Of a DNA stretch of 37,553 nt, positions 16,201-24,498 are shown piece by piece. A model generated the notes under the pieces. That model made no database searches and was not told the origin of the DNA. It saw nothing but the letters and a program-made list of their open reading frames with translations. Source of the DNA: an uncultured Lachnospiraceae bacterium. GTDB taxonomy: Bacteria; Bacillota; Clostridia; Lachnospirales; Lachnospiraceae. Position numbers and translations under genes: made by a program. The first letter of the stretch is position 1, and every line of letters begins with the position of its first letter. The stretch covers positions 1 to 37,553 of the forward strand of contig CANQTG010000017.1 in the NCBI GenBank assembly GCA_947626715.1, written 5' to 3'.

Positions 16201-16995
16201 GTGGATATAGCATCGATATTGGGGCTGGTACTGTGCTTTAGCATGGTCATCTTCGGGATCATCAGTAATAGAGGCGTAAGCGGACTTCAGTATTTCATCG
16301 ATATTCCCTCTATGATCATCACGTTCGGCGGTTCGTTTTCGGCGATTCTGGCCTCCAATACACTGAGCAGCTTCATAGGCGGGGTAAAGAGCTTCCGGCT
16401 GGTTTTAAAGACGCCCTCCTATGACGTGACAAATATCATCTCGACGATCATCAATCTTTCCAATATCGCCAGAAAGGAGGGCCTGCTTTCCCTCGAGGAG
16501 GCGGCGGGCGAGCTGGAAGACGAGTTTTTGAAAAAGGGCATCCTGCTGATCGTAGACGGCACGGACCCGGAGCTGGTGCGCGCCATCATGGAGACGGAGC
16601 TGGTCAGCATGGAGGACCGGCACAAGGGCAATATCAGCTTTTGGGAGGACGTAGCTACGATGGGCCCCGCTTGGGGTATGATCGGTACCCTGATCGGCCT
16701 GATCCTGATGCTTCAGGATATGAACGACCCGAGCTCTATCGGGCCTTCTATGGCGGTCGCCCTGATCACGACCCTGTACGGCTCCCTGCTGGCGAACTGG
16801 GTATGTACGCCGGTGGCGAGCAAGCTCAAGGCGAATAACGCGATGGAGATGCAGGCGAAGGAGATCATGATCGAGGGTCTGTTGTCCATTCAGGCCGGCG
16901 AGAATCCGCGTGTGATCGAAGAAAAACTGAAATCCTTCTTAGCGCCCGGCGAGCGGGCTTCGTCCAATGACGACGGAGGTGGAGTAGATGGCTAG
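16201..16995 (+). CDS. motA: Flagellar motor stator protein MotA (PomA-like)
   Basis: Forms the ion-driven stator with MotB in the cytoplasmic membrane. The product has four membrane segments. The stretch GMIGTLIGLILMLQDMNDP followed by IGPSMAVALITTLYGS closely resembles Vibrio PomA and keeps Thr163, Thr190 and Thr191 at the positions discussed for Na+ transport. The cytoplasmic loop has the charged LVSMEDRHKGN region that contacts FliG. The start is taken as GTG 16201, because AGGTGA lies 5 nt upstream and homologues begin MDLAS-like. A GTG at 16192 would add three residues. The 3' end overlaps motB by 8 nt. Confidence 0.95.
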   Translation: MDIASILGLVLCFSMVIFGIISNRGVSGLQYFIDIPSMIITFGGSFSAILASNTLSSFIGGVKSFRLVLKTPSYDVTNIISTIINLSNIARKEGLLSLEEAAGELEDEFLKKGILLIVDGTDPELVRAIMETELVSMEDRHKGNISFWEDVATMGPAWGMIGTLIGLILMLQDMNDPSSIGPSMAVALITTLYGSLLANWVCTPVASKLKANNAMEMQAKEIMIEGLLSIQAGENPRVIEEKLKSFLAPGERASSNDDGGGVDG

Positions 16996-17803
16996 GAAGA
17001 GGCAGGAGGATCCCCCTAAGGGTTCGCCCGCGTGGATGAATACCTTCAGCGATCTGATGAACCTTCTGCTGTGCTTTTTCGTCCTGCTGTTTTCGATGTC
17101 GACGGTGGACGCGCAGAAATTCGAGCTGATCGTAGCGTCCTTTAACGATACGTTCAGTATCTTTTCGGCGGGCGCGACCGCGATCGGCGACGGGATGCTG
17201 ATGAGCAACGGCGTCAGCCAGCTAAACGAGCTGGACGATTTTACAAACAGCATGGGCAAGGCGAGTCAGGCGTCGGGCGAGGATATGGAGGCGGAGAACG
17301 TCGAGGAGCTGACCGAGGCGTTGGACGCCGAGAAGCTCCGTAAATCCGAGGAGCTGGCGGAAAAGGTGGAGGAGGCTCTCGAGGAGCAGAATCTCTCGCA
17401 GGATGTGGATATCGAAGTGACCTCCCAGTATGTGCAGCTTTCCCTGCGGGGCGCGCTGCTGTTTGATTCCGGCAGCGACCAGCTAAAGGAAGAGGCCCTG
17501 CCGATCTTAAATCAGCTCGGCGTGATCTTGGAACGCTATGCGGACAGTATCATTGAGATCGAAGGACATACGGACAATGTGCCGATCAGCAGCAGACGCT
17601 TTGCGAATAACAACGAGTTAAGCAGCGCGAGGGCGCTTTCCGTATTCGACTATTTTGTATCGACGACAAACCTAGATCCCGCCATGATCAAGCATTCCGG
17701 CCGCGGAGAGTATGTGCCGGTCGCGGACAATACGACGCCCGAGGGACGGGCGAAGAACAGGCGGGTGGAGATCAAGATTTATCATACGCTCAGCGCATAT
17801 TAA
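16988..17803 (+). CDS. motB: Flagellar motor stator protein MotB (PomB-like)
   Basis: Peptidoglycan-anchored partner of MotA. The 271-residue product has a short cytoplasmic N-terminus, one membrane helix with the ion-carrying Asp22 in WMNTFSDLMNLLLCFFVLLFS, a plug/linker region, and a C-terminal OmpA-like peptidoglycan-binding domain (IEGHTDNVPI, NNELSSARALSVFDYF, GRAKNRRVEI). The helix resembles the Na+-type PomB/MotS helix more than E. coli MotB. It overlaps motA by 8 nt. Confidence 0.96.
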   Translation: MARKRQEDPPKGSPAWMNTFSDLMNLLLCFFVLLFSMSTVDAQKFELIVASFNDTFSIFSAGATAIGDGMLMSNGVSQLNELDDFTNSMGKASQASGEDMEAENVEELTEALDAEKLRKSEELAEKVEEALEEQNLSQDVDIEVTSQYVQLSLRGALLFDSGSDQLKEEALPILNQLGVILERYADSIIEIEGHTDNVPISSRRFANNNELSSARALSVFDYFVSTTNLDPAMIKHSGRGEYVPVADNTTPEGRAKNRRVEIKIYHTLSAY

Positions 17804-17824
17804 TATGGAAGGAAGAAAGATCCC

Positions 17825-18343
17825 ATGAAAAGAAATCTATTATCGATCATCATACTGGCGCTGCTGGTCATCAATCTCGTGCTGACTTCGGTCATGATGG
17901 TGAACGTGAGCAGCGCGTCGAGAAAGACCGGCGCTCTGGTGTCCGATATCGCGCAGGTGCTCAAGCTGGAGCTTTCCGACGGCTCGGCGGCGGGTACGGC
18001 CGCTTCCTCGGTGCCGATGGAGGATACCGAGGTCTATAAGATCGAGAATGAGATGACGATCCCCTTAAAGGCGGATGCGGACGGCACGCCGCATTACTGC
18101 CTGTTGTCGGTGGCGCTGTCGATGAATACCAAGAGCGACGGCTATAAGACCTACGGCGCGGACTTAGCCTCCAAAGAGAGCCTGATCACGAGCCTGATCT
18201 ACGATGTGGTGGGCGGCTATACCTTAGAAGAGGCGCAGGCCAATCGGGAGCTGATGAAGCAGGATATTCTCAAGCAGATACAGGTTTTGTTTGATTCTGA
18301 CTTTATTTTCCAAGTCTCTTTTAGCGAAATTACATTCCAATAA
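17825..18343 (+). CDS. fliL: Flagellar basal body-associated protein FliL
   Basis: Single-pass membrane protein that rings the stator and stabilises or tunes it. The 172-residue product has an N-terminal membrane helix (about residues 5-28, LLSIIILALLVINLVLTSVMM) and an external domain with VALSMNTKSDGY and a C-terminus DSDFIFQVSFSEITFQ typical of FliL. GGAAGGA precedes the ATG. Position between motB and fliM supports the call. A 44-bp AT-rich gap follows. Confidence 0.9.
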   Translation: MKRNLLSIIILALLVINLVLTSVMMVNVSSASRKTGALVSDIAQVLKLELSDGSAAGTAASSVPMEDTEVYKIENEMTIPLKADADGTPHYCLLSVALSMNTKSDGYKTYGADLASKESLITSLIYDVVGGYTLEEAQANRELMKQDILKQIQVLFDSDFIFQVSFSEITFQ

Positions 18344-18387
18344 ACCTTTCTTTGGTATATGATAGAAAGAGGAAGAGGTGAACTGGC

Positions 18388-19368
18388 GTGGGAGAGATAT
18401 TATCGCAGGACGAGATTGATAATCTCCTCAAGGCGTTGAGCGACGGAGAACTGGATGTCGATGAAGTAAAGGGAATGGAAGAAAAGCAGGTCAAGAACTA
18501 CGACTTTAAACGGCCTGCGAAGTTTTCAAAGGAACATCTTCGTACATTGGAATTTATTTATGAGCATTATGGGCGGCTGCTGTCCACAAACCTGCCGGTC
18601 TATCTAAGAAAGAGCATTCAGGTCGCGGTCGTCAGCTCGGAGACGGTCACGTTTTCGGAGTTTACCAACGCGCTGGCCAATCCGGTGGTGTTAGGTATCG
18701 TAGAGTTCCAGCCGCTTTCGGGAAATCTGATCGTAGAGTTGACAGCGACGCTGGCTTTTGCTATTCTTGACAGGATGCTGGGAGGCCCGGGGCTGCCTCT
18801 GGAAAAGAACCGCGATTTTTCCGAGATCGAGATGATCATCACGGAAAAGGTCATGGTCATCATGCTGCAGCTCATGCGCGACCCGTGGAAAAACGTGGTG
18901 GAGATCAGCCCGGTGCTGGAGCGTATCGAGACGAACCCGCAGTTTGCGCAGGTGATCTCCCCGAGCGATATGGTCGCGATCATCACGCTGAGTATCAAGG
19001 TCGGCGATGTGGAAGGGTTTATGAATATCTGTCTCCCCTATTTTACGCTGGAGAACGTCATGGACAGACTGAATACGAAGTTTTGGTATTCGACCATGCG
19101 CGACGATAAGGGCGAGAATTACGAGGAATATCTGGAGGCGATGCTGAAGCGCGTGAACGTGCCCCTAAAGGCGGTGCTGGGCAACAGCGTGATCTCGGTG
19201 GACGATTTTATCCACCTCCAGGTAGGAGATATCATACGTTTGGATTCCAAGGTGGACAATGAGATGAAGGTCTATGTTGGTAATATAAAAAAATTTATGG
19301 CATTACCGGGAGCTAAGGATGATACATACGCAGTACAGGTAACGTCGGTCATAAGAGAGGGGGAATAG
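18388..19368 (+). CDS. fliM: Flagellar motor switch protein FliM
   Basis: C-ring protein that receives CheY-P and sets rotation direction. The 326-residue product begins GEILSQDEIDNLLKAL, the N-terminal CheY-P-binding peptide, continues with the CheC-like middle domain and ends with a SpoA domain (VDDFIHLQVGDIIRLDSKVD, VYVGNIKKFMALPG). The start is GTG at 18388 with GAGGTG about 7 nt upstream. fliY begins 3 nt after the stop. Confidence 0.97.
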   Translation: MGEILSQDEIDNLLKALSDGELDVDEVKGMEEKQVKNYDFKRPAKFSKEHLRTLEFIYEHYGRLLSTNLPVYLRKSIQVAVVSSETVTFSEFTNALANPVVLGIVEFQPLSGNLIVELTATLAFAILDRMLGGPGLPLEKNRDFSEIEMIITEKVMVIMLQLMRDPWKNVVEISPVLERIETNPQFAQVISPSDMVAIITLSIKVGDVEGFMNICLPYFTLENVMDRLNTKFWYSTMRDDKGENYEEYLEAMLKRVNVPLKAVLGNSVISVDDFIHLQVGDIIRLDSKVDNEMKVYVGNIKKFMALPGAKDDTYAVQVTSVIREGE

Positions 19369-19371
19369 GGC

Positions 19372-20634
19372 ATGGATGGGATGTTATCTCAGGATGAGAT
19401 AAATGCCCTTCTGAGCGGTATGGATATCAGCGGCGGCGGCGATACTGCGGCGGCGGATACTCCAGAACCTGAGGCGGCTGCCGCCGCGGATACGGCGGGT
19501 ACGGATGACATGCCGATAGACGAATCTTTACTGACAGATACGGAAAGAGACGCTATTGGCGAGATCGCCAATATCAGCATGGGTTCTTCTGCTACGACGC
19601 TATATTCCTTAGTAAGCAGAAAGGTGGATATTACGACGCCTACGGTCACGCTTTCCAACTGGCGCAATATGATCAATGAATACGAAAAACCCTGCGTGTT
19701 CATTCAGATCAAATATACGGTGGGGCTCGACGGCAGCAATATCCTGATCTTAAAAGAAAAAGACGTAAAAGTTATCACGGATCTGATGATGGGAGGCGAC
19801 GGCAGCAATATCGACGGAGAGTTGGGCGAGCTGCACTTAAGCGCGATCTCGGAGGCGATGAACCAGATGATGGGCTCCTCGGCGACCTCGCTTTCCACCA
19901 TGCTCGGCAGGATGATCGATATCAGCCCGCCGGAGGCGCATTTGGTGGATCTGACGGAGATCAAGAAGCCGGAAGAGATCTCGGAGTTCCTCGGAGGCGT
20001 TTTCTGTAAGATCGCGTTCAATATGCAGATCGAGGATCTGGTGGAAAGCACGATCCTTCAGCTATATCCGATCGATTTCGCCAAGTCCCTGTATGATACC
20101 TTTATCAATCATCAGGGAGGCGGCGCGGAACCGGAGCCGGAACCGGCTCCCGCACCGGCCCCGGCCCCTGCGCCGGCTTCGGCGCCGGACATGTCCCAGA
20201 TGAACAATATGGCGATGCCGCAGATGGGAATGCCAATGCAGCAGATGCCGCAGATGGGAATGCCAATGCAGCAAATGCCCCAGATGGGGATGCCAATGCC
20301 GCAGATGGGAATGCCAATGCAGCAGGCGCCAATGCAGATGACCAATGTGCAGCCGGCGCAGTTCCAGAATTTTACGACGGATTACGCAATGGTGAACGCG
20401 CCGGAGAATATCGGCCTCATCATGGATGTGCCGCTTGAGGTCACGGTGGAGCTGGGCAGGACCAGCAAGTCGATTTCCGAGATCTTGGATTTCGCGCCGG
20501 GCACCATCATAGAATTGGATAAGATAGCCGGAGAGCCGATCGACGTACTGGTAAATGGAAAATTCGTTGCCAAAGGGGAAGTTGTGGTAATCGAAGAGAG
20601 CTTTGGTATTCGTGTAACAGAAATCATAAAATAG
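19372..20634 (+). CDS. fliY: Flagellar switch protein FliY (CheC-type phosphatase fused to FliN domain)
   Basis: C-ring protein and CheY-P phosphatase in Gram-positive bacteria. The 420-residue product has: an N-terminal peptide MLSQDEINALLSGMD almost like that of FliM (CheY-P binding); two CheC-type ExxN phosphatase sites, Glu64/Asn67 and Glu161/Asn164, each with Pro 23 residues after the Asn; a Pro/Ala then Met/Gln/Pro-rich repeat linker (about 245-330); and a C-terminal SpoA/FliN domain (about 346-420). Both phosphatase sites look intact. The repeat linker is unusual in sequence. cheY follows at 18 nt, matching its substrate. Confidence 0.96.
   Translation: MDGMLSQDEINALLSGMDISGGGDTAAADTPEPEAAAAADTAGTDDMPIDESLLTDTERDAIGEIANISMGSSATTLYSLVSRKVDITTPTVTLSNWRNMINEYEKPCVFIQIKYTVGLDGSNILILKEKDVKVITDLMMGGDGSNIDGELGELHLSAISEAMNQMMGSSATSLSTMLGRMIDISPPEAHLVDLTEIKKPEEISEFLGGVFCKIAFNMQIEDLVESTILQLYPIDFAKSLYDTFINHQGGGAEPEPEPAPAPAPAPAPASAPDMSQMNNMAMPQMGMPMQQMPQMGMPMQQMPQMGMPMPQMGMPMQQAPMQMTNVQPAQFQNFTTDYAMVNAPENIGLIMDVPLEVTVELGRTSKSISEILDFAPGTIIELDKIAGEPIDVLVNGKFVAKGEVVVIEESFGIRVTEIIK
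20215..20325 (+). repeat. 30-bp repeats encoding MPQMGMPMQQ in fliY
   Basis: Near-identical 30-nt units start at 20215, 20245 and 20296; a shortened unit starts at 20275. Each full unit encodes MPQMGMPMQQ. The array sits in the linker between the phosphatase and FliN domains and keeps the frame, so copy number could vary between strains by slippage. Confidence 0.9.
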
Positions 20635-20652
20635 AGCACAGGAGTGAGAGAG

Positions 20653-21015
20653 ATGGCAAAGAATATTTTAATTTGTGACGATGCAGCGTTTATGAGGATG
20701 ATGATCAAGGACATCCTGACAAAGAACGGTTATACCGTTGTAGGCGAAGCGGAGAACGGGTTGAAGGCTGTTGACAAGTATACGGAATTAAAGCCCGATC
20801 TGGTACTGATGGATATTACGATGCCGGAGATGGATGGGATCCAAGCGCTGAAAAAGATCAAGGAAGCGGATCCGAGCGCGGTCGTGATCATGTGCTCTGC
20901 AATGGGCCAGCAGGCGATGGTTATCGAATCGATTCAGGCGGGCGCAAAGGACTTTATCGTAAAGCCCTTCCAAGCGGACCGCGTATTGGAAGCCGTCCAG
21001 AAGGTCGTAGGGTAA
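20653..21015 (+). CDS. cheY: Chemotaxis response regulator CheY
   Basis: Phosphorylated by CheA, then binds FliM/FliY to change motor behaviour. The 120-residue single receiver domain has the acidic pair Asp9/Asp10, phosphoacceptor Asp54 in LVLMDITMPEMDG, Ser82 and Lys104 (FIVKPF). The switch aromatic position three before the Lys is Phe101 rather than Tyr. ATG 20653 is chosen because AGGAG lies 8 nt upstream; a GTG at 20644 overlaps that site and is unlikely. The stop overlaps the fliO start by one base. Confidence 0.97.
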   Translation: MAKNILICDDAAFMRMMIKDILTKNGYTVVGEAENGLKAVDKYTELKPDLVLMDITMPEMDGIQALKKIKEADPSAVVIMCSAMGQQAMVIESIQAGAKDFIVKPFQADRVLEAVQKVVG

Positions 21016-21371
21016 TGCTGCTTACTCTGGGAGACGGAGTGGAATCTTTTGTGCAGTTTATAACGGTGCTGGTACTTTTTTGTGTCGTGCTCGCATTGAC
21101 CTATGTGGCTACGCGCTATATCGCCAATTTTCAGAAGCTGAAACAGAAAAGCGGCAGCATTGCCGTGATGGAAACCTGCAGGATAGCACCGAATAAATAT
21201 ATTCAGATTTTGAAACTGGGAGAGAAGTATATTGCGGTCGCAGTATGCAAGGATACCGTTACGAAACTGGCGGAGCTTTCAGAAAATGAGCTTCATTTTT
21301 CTGAGTGTCAGGAGGAGGGTGTTCCCGGTTTTCTTGAGATTCTGGAAAAAGCAAAAAACAGGAAGAAGTAG
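21015..21371 (+). CDS. fliO: Flagellar export gate assembly protein FliO (FliZ in Bacillus)
   Basis: Membrane protein that helps assemble the FliP ring of the export gate. The 118-residue product has one membrane helix at about residues 12-35 (VQFITVLVLFCVVLALTYVA) and a cytoplasmic domain with SIAVMETCRIAPNKYIQILKL typical of the family. The start ATG at 21015 overlaps the cheY stop (TAATG), implying coupled translation. Position between cheY and fliP matches B. subtilis fliZ. Confidence 0.9.
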   Translation: MLLTLGDGVESFVQFITVLVLFCVVLALTYVATRYIANFQKLKQKSGSIAVMETCRIAPNKYIQILKLGEKYIAVAVCKDTVTKLAELSENELHFSECQEEGVPGFLEILEKAKNRKK

Positions 21372-21378
21372 GCGCGCT

Positions 21379-22266
21379 ATGGTGAAAAGATTTCCTTCCG
21401 TAAGGCAATTCGTACGAATCGTATGCCTGCTGTTTACAGTAGGCATATTGTTTTTTCATAGTGCCGTATCCGTGCGGGCGATGGAGGAGTCGCCCTTATT
21501 TGACAGGGAGACGAATCTGACGGGAACGACGGATACGCAGACCAATATCAGGGAGCCGGGCTCTTCGGAGGATTCCGACGAGCTGCGGGAGCTGAATGTG
21601 GCGAACAATCTGACCATTACCTACGATAACGGCAACGGCAATGTCGCGGGGCCGGTACGGATCCTGATCACGCTGACGATGCTGGCGATGGCCCCGCTCC
21701 TGCTGATCATGCTGACCAGCTTTACGCGGATCATCATCGTGCTGCATTTTACGCGGACGGCGTTGAATACGCAGACTGTCCCGCCCAATCAGGTGTTGAT
21801 GGGACTGGCTCTGTTTCTGACCTTCTTTATCATGAGCCCGATCATCACCCGGATCAACGAGGAGGCGGTGCAGCCCTTCGACCGGGGCGAGATCACGCAG
21901 GAGGAGGCGCTGGAGGCGGGCATGGAGCCCCTGCGCGAATTTATGTACGGGCAGACGCAGGTCAAGGACGTGCGTATGTTCATGGAGATCGCGGATCAGG
22001 AGTGGGACGGCAGCCTCTCGGGGATCCCTTCGTCCGTACTGATCCCGAGCTTTGTAGTGAGCGAGCTGCGCACGGCGTTTATCATAGGCTTTTTGATCTA
22101 TATCCCGTTCATCATCATCGACATGGTAGTGGCCTCCGCCCTCATGAGCATGGGCATGATGATGCTGCCGCCGACGACGATCTCCATGCCGTTCAAGATC
22201 CTGCTGTTTATACTGGCGGACGGCTGGAATCTGGTGATCGGCAGTCTGGTCAAGACCTTTTATTGA
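21379..22266 (+). CDS. fliP: Flagellar export gate protein FliP
   Basis: Core subunit of the FliP5-FliQ4-FliR1 export gate. The 295-residue product begins with a signal sequence (VRQFVRIVCLLFTVGILFF, probable cleavage after SVRA), then a short external segment, and the conserved SFTRIIIVLHFTRTALNTQ and MMLPPTTISMPFKILLFIL regions. ATG 21379 is the likely start: upstream codons in the same frame lie within fliO and would bury the signal peptide. Confidence 0.97.
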   Translation: MVKRFPSVRQFVRIVCLLFTVGILFFHSAVSVRAMEESPLFDRETNLTGTTDTQTNIREPGSSEDSDELRELNVANNLTITYDNGNGNVAGPVRILITLTMLAMAPLLLIMLTSFTRIIIVLHFTRTALNTQTVPPNQVLMGLALFLTFFIMSPIITRINEEAVQPFDRGEITQEEALEAGMEPLREFMYGQTQVKDVRMFMEIADQEWDGSLSGIPSSVLIPSFVVSELRTAFIIGFLIYIPFIIIDMVVASALMSMGMMMLPPTTISMPFKILLFILADGWNLVIGSLVKTFY

Positions 22267-22296
22267 CGGCGTAGGAAGAAAGGGGAAGAGTGAGCG

Positions 22297-22566
22297 ATGA
22301 CGGTCGATACCGTAACCATGATTACAAGAGAAGCATTGTATCTGATCATCAAATGTTCGGCTCCCGTGCTGCTCATATCCCTGTGTATCGGGCTGCTCGT
22401 CAGTATCTTCCAGACGGCCACCTCGATACAGGAGCAGACGCTGACCTTTGTGCCTAAGGTGGTCTGTGTGTTTCTGGGGCTGATGGTATTCGGGCACTGG
22501 ATGCTCAACAGTATCGTCGATTATATGCTGGAACTGTGGACGGATTTCAGTGTATATATAAGGTAG
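22297..22566 (+). CDS. fliQ: Flagellar export gate protein FliQ
   Basis: Small two-helix membrane subunit of the export gate. The 89-residue product has the expected length and motifs SIFQTATSIQEQTLTFVPK and GHWMLNSIVDYM. A GGGGAAGAG site precedes the ATG. fliR starts 4 nt after its stop. Confidence 0.97.
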   Translation: MTVDTVTMITREALYLIIKCSAPVLLISLCIGLLVSIFQTATSIQEQTLTFVPKVVCVFLGLMVFGHWMLNSIVDYMLELWTDFSVYIR

Positions 22567-22570
22567 ATCC

Positions 22571-23353
22571 ATGATAGACTACAGCTTTTCCTTAGACGAG
22601 TTGGAATATTTTCTGCTCATCGTGGTGCGGATCACCTGTTTTATCCATGTGTCGCCCTTTTTCGGCATGAACAATGTGCCGAGACGGATCAAGGTCGCGC
22701 TGGGGGTCTTTCTCTCGATCCTTTTGTATCATACGACCGCGCCGCATACGGCGCTTTCCTACCATACGGTGTGGGGATACTCCATGATCGTTATGAAGGA
22801 GGCCGTCACGGGCTTTCTGATCGGCTTTGGCGCGCAGATCTGTACGATGATCGTCACTTTTGCGGGTATGATCATTGATATGAATATCGGCCTGTCGATG
22901 ATGAGCATGATGGATCCGACGACGAGGGACAATGCCACGATCTCCGGTATGCTTTTGCAGTATACGACGATGTTAATGCTCCTCGTCAGCGGCATGTACC
23001 AGTTCCTCCTATCGGCGCTCTCGGATACCTACCGGCTGATCCCGATAAACGGCGCGGTCTTCCATACGGACGCCCTTGTGGAAAGCATGATCGTATTTAT
23101 GTCGGATTATATCGTGATCGGCTTTCGTATCTGCCTGCCGGTATTCGCGGTCGTTATGATACTCAATACCGTGCTGGGGATTCTGGCGAAGGTCGCGCCG
23201 CAGATGAACATGTTCGTGGTCGGCATCCAGCTAAAGATACTGGTCGGCTTTATGACGCTCTATTTCACCTCCTCGATCCTTTCGGGGGCGAGCGACTTTA
23301 TCTTTCGGGAAATGCAGACGATGGTGACGCGTCTGGTGGAGGGATTGGTGTGA
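22571..23353 (+). CDS. fliR: Flagellar export gate protein FliR
   Basis: Membrane subunit capping the FliP/FliQ gate spiral. The 260-residue product has about six membrane segments and family motifs RITCFIHVSPFFGMNNVPRR and IVTFAGMIIDMNIGLSMMSM. Its stop overlaps the GTG start of flhB by 4 nt. Length is normal and there is no FliR-FlhB fusion, which some Clostridia show. Confidence 0.96.
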   Translation: MIDYSFSLDELEYFLLIVVRITCFIHVSPFFGMNNVPRRIKVALGVFLSILLYHTTAPHTALSYHTVWGYSMIVMKEAVTGFLIGFGAQICTMIVTFAGMIIDMNIGLSMMSMMDPTTRDNATISGMLLQYTTMLMLLVSGMYQFLLSALSDTYRLIPINGAVFHTDALVESMIVFMSDYIVIGFRICLPVFAVVMILNTVLGILAKVAPQMNMFVVGIQLKILVGFMTLYFTSSILSGASDFIFREMQTMVTRLVEGLV

Positions 23354-24462
23354 TACTGTCTTATGATCTGCAGTTCTTTGCAAAGGACGGCCCGGGCGGG
23401 GAAAAGACCGAGCCCGCCACGCAGAAAAAATTAAGCGACGCGAGGAAGGAAGGACAGGTCGCCAAGTCGAGGGAGGTCGGGCTGGGGCTGAGCCTGATGA
23501 GCGCCTTCTTAATGCTCAAGCTCATGGCCGGCTGGATCGGGGAGAGCTTTCTGGAAGGCTTCTCCATGATCTATAACCGGATCCCCGAGGCGGTGAAGCT
23601 TCAGGACGGGTCGCTCCCGATGGCGCTGTTTTCCGCGCTGTTCCGCAATACGCTGCTGCGTATGCTGCTCATACTCGCGCCCTTTTTGATCGTAGGCTTT
23701 GTGATCGCGTTCGTGGGCGACCTGATCCAAGTCAAGTGGAGCCCGACCTTTAAGCCGATGCGCCCTAAGTTCAGCAAGATGAATCCGGCGAAGGGGCTCA
23801 AAAAGATCGTTTCGCCGCAGTCGCTTTTAGAGCTGGGAAAGGCCGTCGTCAAGGTGCTGCTGATCACGTATCTCGTCTATACGACGCTGCGCGATCAGGT
23901 AAACGGGATCTACTCGCTCTACGATATGCCCCTGATACAGGCGATCGTGCTCACGGGCAGTATCGTATTGAACCTCGGTATCAAGATCTCCCTGTTTTTT
24001 CTGATCATCGCGGGTCTGGATTATCTCTATCAGAAATGGAAATTTTCCGAGGATATGAAGATGACCAAGCAGGAGGTCAAGGATGAGATGAAGAACGCGG
24101 AAGGCGACCCGCAGATCAAGGGAAAGATCCGCCAGAGAATGCGGGAGGCTTCCAGAAGGCGTATGATGCAGTCGGTGCCGGAGGCGGACGTGGTGATCAC
24201 GAACCCGACGCACTATGCCGTCGCGGTCAAATACGACGCGGAGGAATATGCGGCCCCGATGGTCACGGCGAAGGGCGAGGACTTCCTCGCGCAGAAGATC
24301 AAGGAGCTCGCGCGGGAGCATGACGTACAGATCGTAGAGGACAAGCCTCTGGCCCGTATGCTGTACGCAAACGTAGAGATCGGCGAGCTGATACCGCCGG
24401 AGCTGTATCAGGCCGTAGCGGAGGTCCTCGCTATGGTATATCACGCGCAGGGGCGCGTATAA
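23350..24462 (+). CDS. flhB: Flagellar export switch protein FlhB
   Basis: Membrane protein whose cytoplasmic domain self-cleaves to switch export from hook to filament substrates. The 370-residue product has a leader ending GGEKTEPATQKKLSDARKEG, four membrane helices, and the autocleavage motif NPTH with cleavage expected between Asn285 and Pro286. Start is GTG at 23350 overlapping fliR. FliK encoded upstream is its expected trigger. Confidence 0.97.
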   Translation: MILSYDLQFFAKDGPGGEKTEPATQKKLSDARKEGQVAKSREVGLGLSLMSAFLMLKLMAGWIGESFLEGFSMIYNRIPEAVKLQDGSLPMALFSALFRNTLLRMLLILAPFLIVGFVIAFVGDLIQVKWSPTFKPMRPKFSKMNPAKGLKKIVSPQSLLELGKAVVKVLLITYLVYTTLRDQVNGIYSLYDMPLIQAIVLTGSIVLNLGIKISLFFLIIAGLDYLYQKWKFSEDMKMTKQEVKDEMKNAEGDPQIKGKIRQRMREASRRRMMQSVPEADVVITNPTHYAVAVKYDAEEYAAPMVTAKGEDFLAQKIKELAREHDVQIVEDKPLARMLYANVEIGELIPPELYQAVAEVLAMVYHAQGRV

Positions 24463-24498
24463 ACGAAAGAGAGAATCAGCGGGGAAAGGAGCGGGCGA

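Noticed and set aside
18335-18363. Possible promoter before fliM (TTCCAA-17-TATGAT)
   Set aside because: The -35 matches only 3 of 6 positions and there is no extended -10; the AT-rich gap alone is not enough.
21496-22572. Long minus-strand open frame opposite fliP and fliQ
   Set aside because: Antisense to two well-conserved export genes; the product is His/Asp/Arg/Gln-rich low complexity with no plausible ribosome site.
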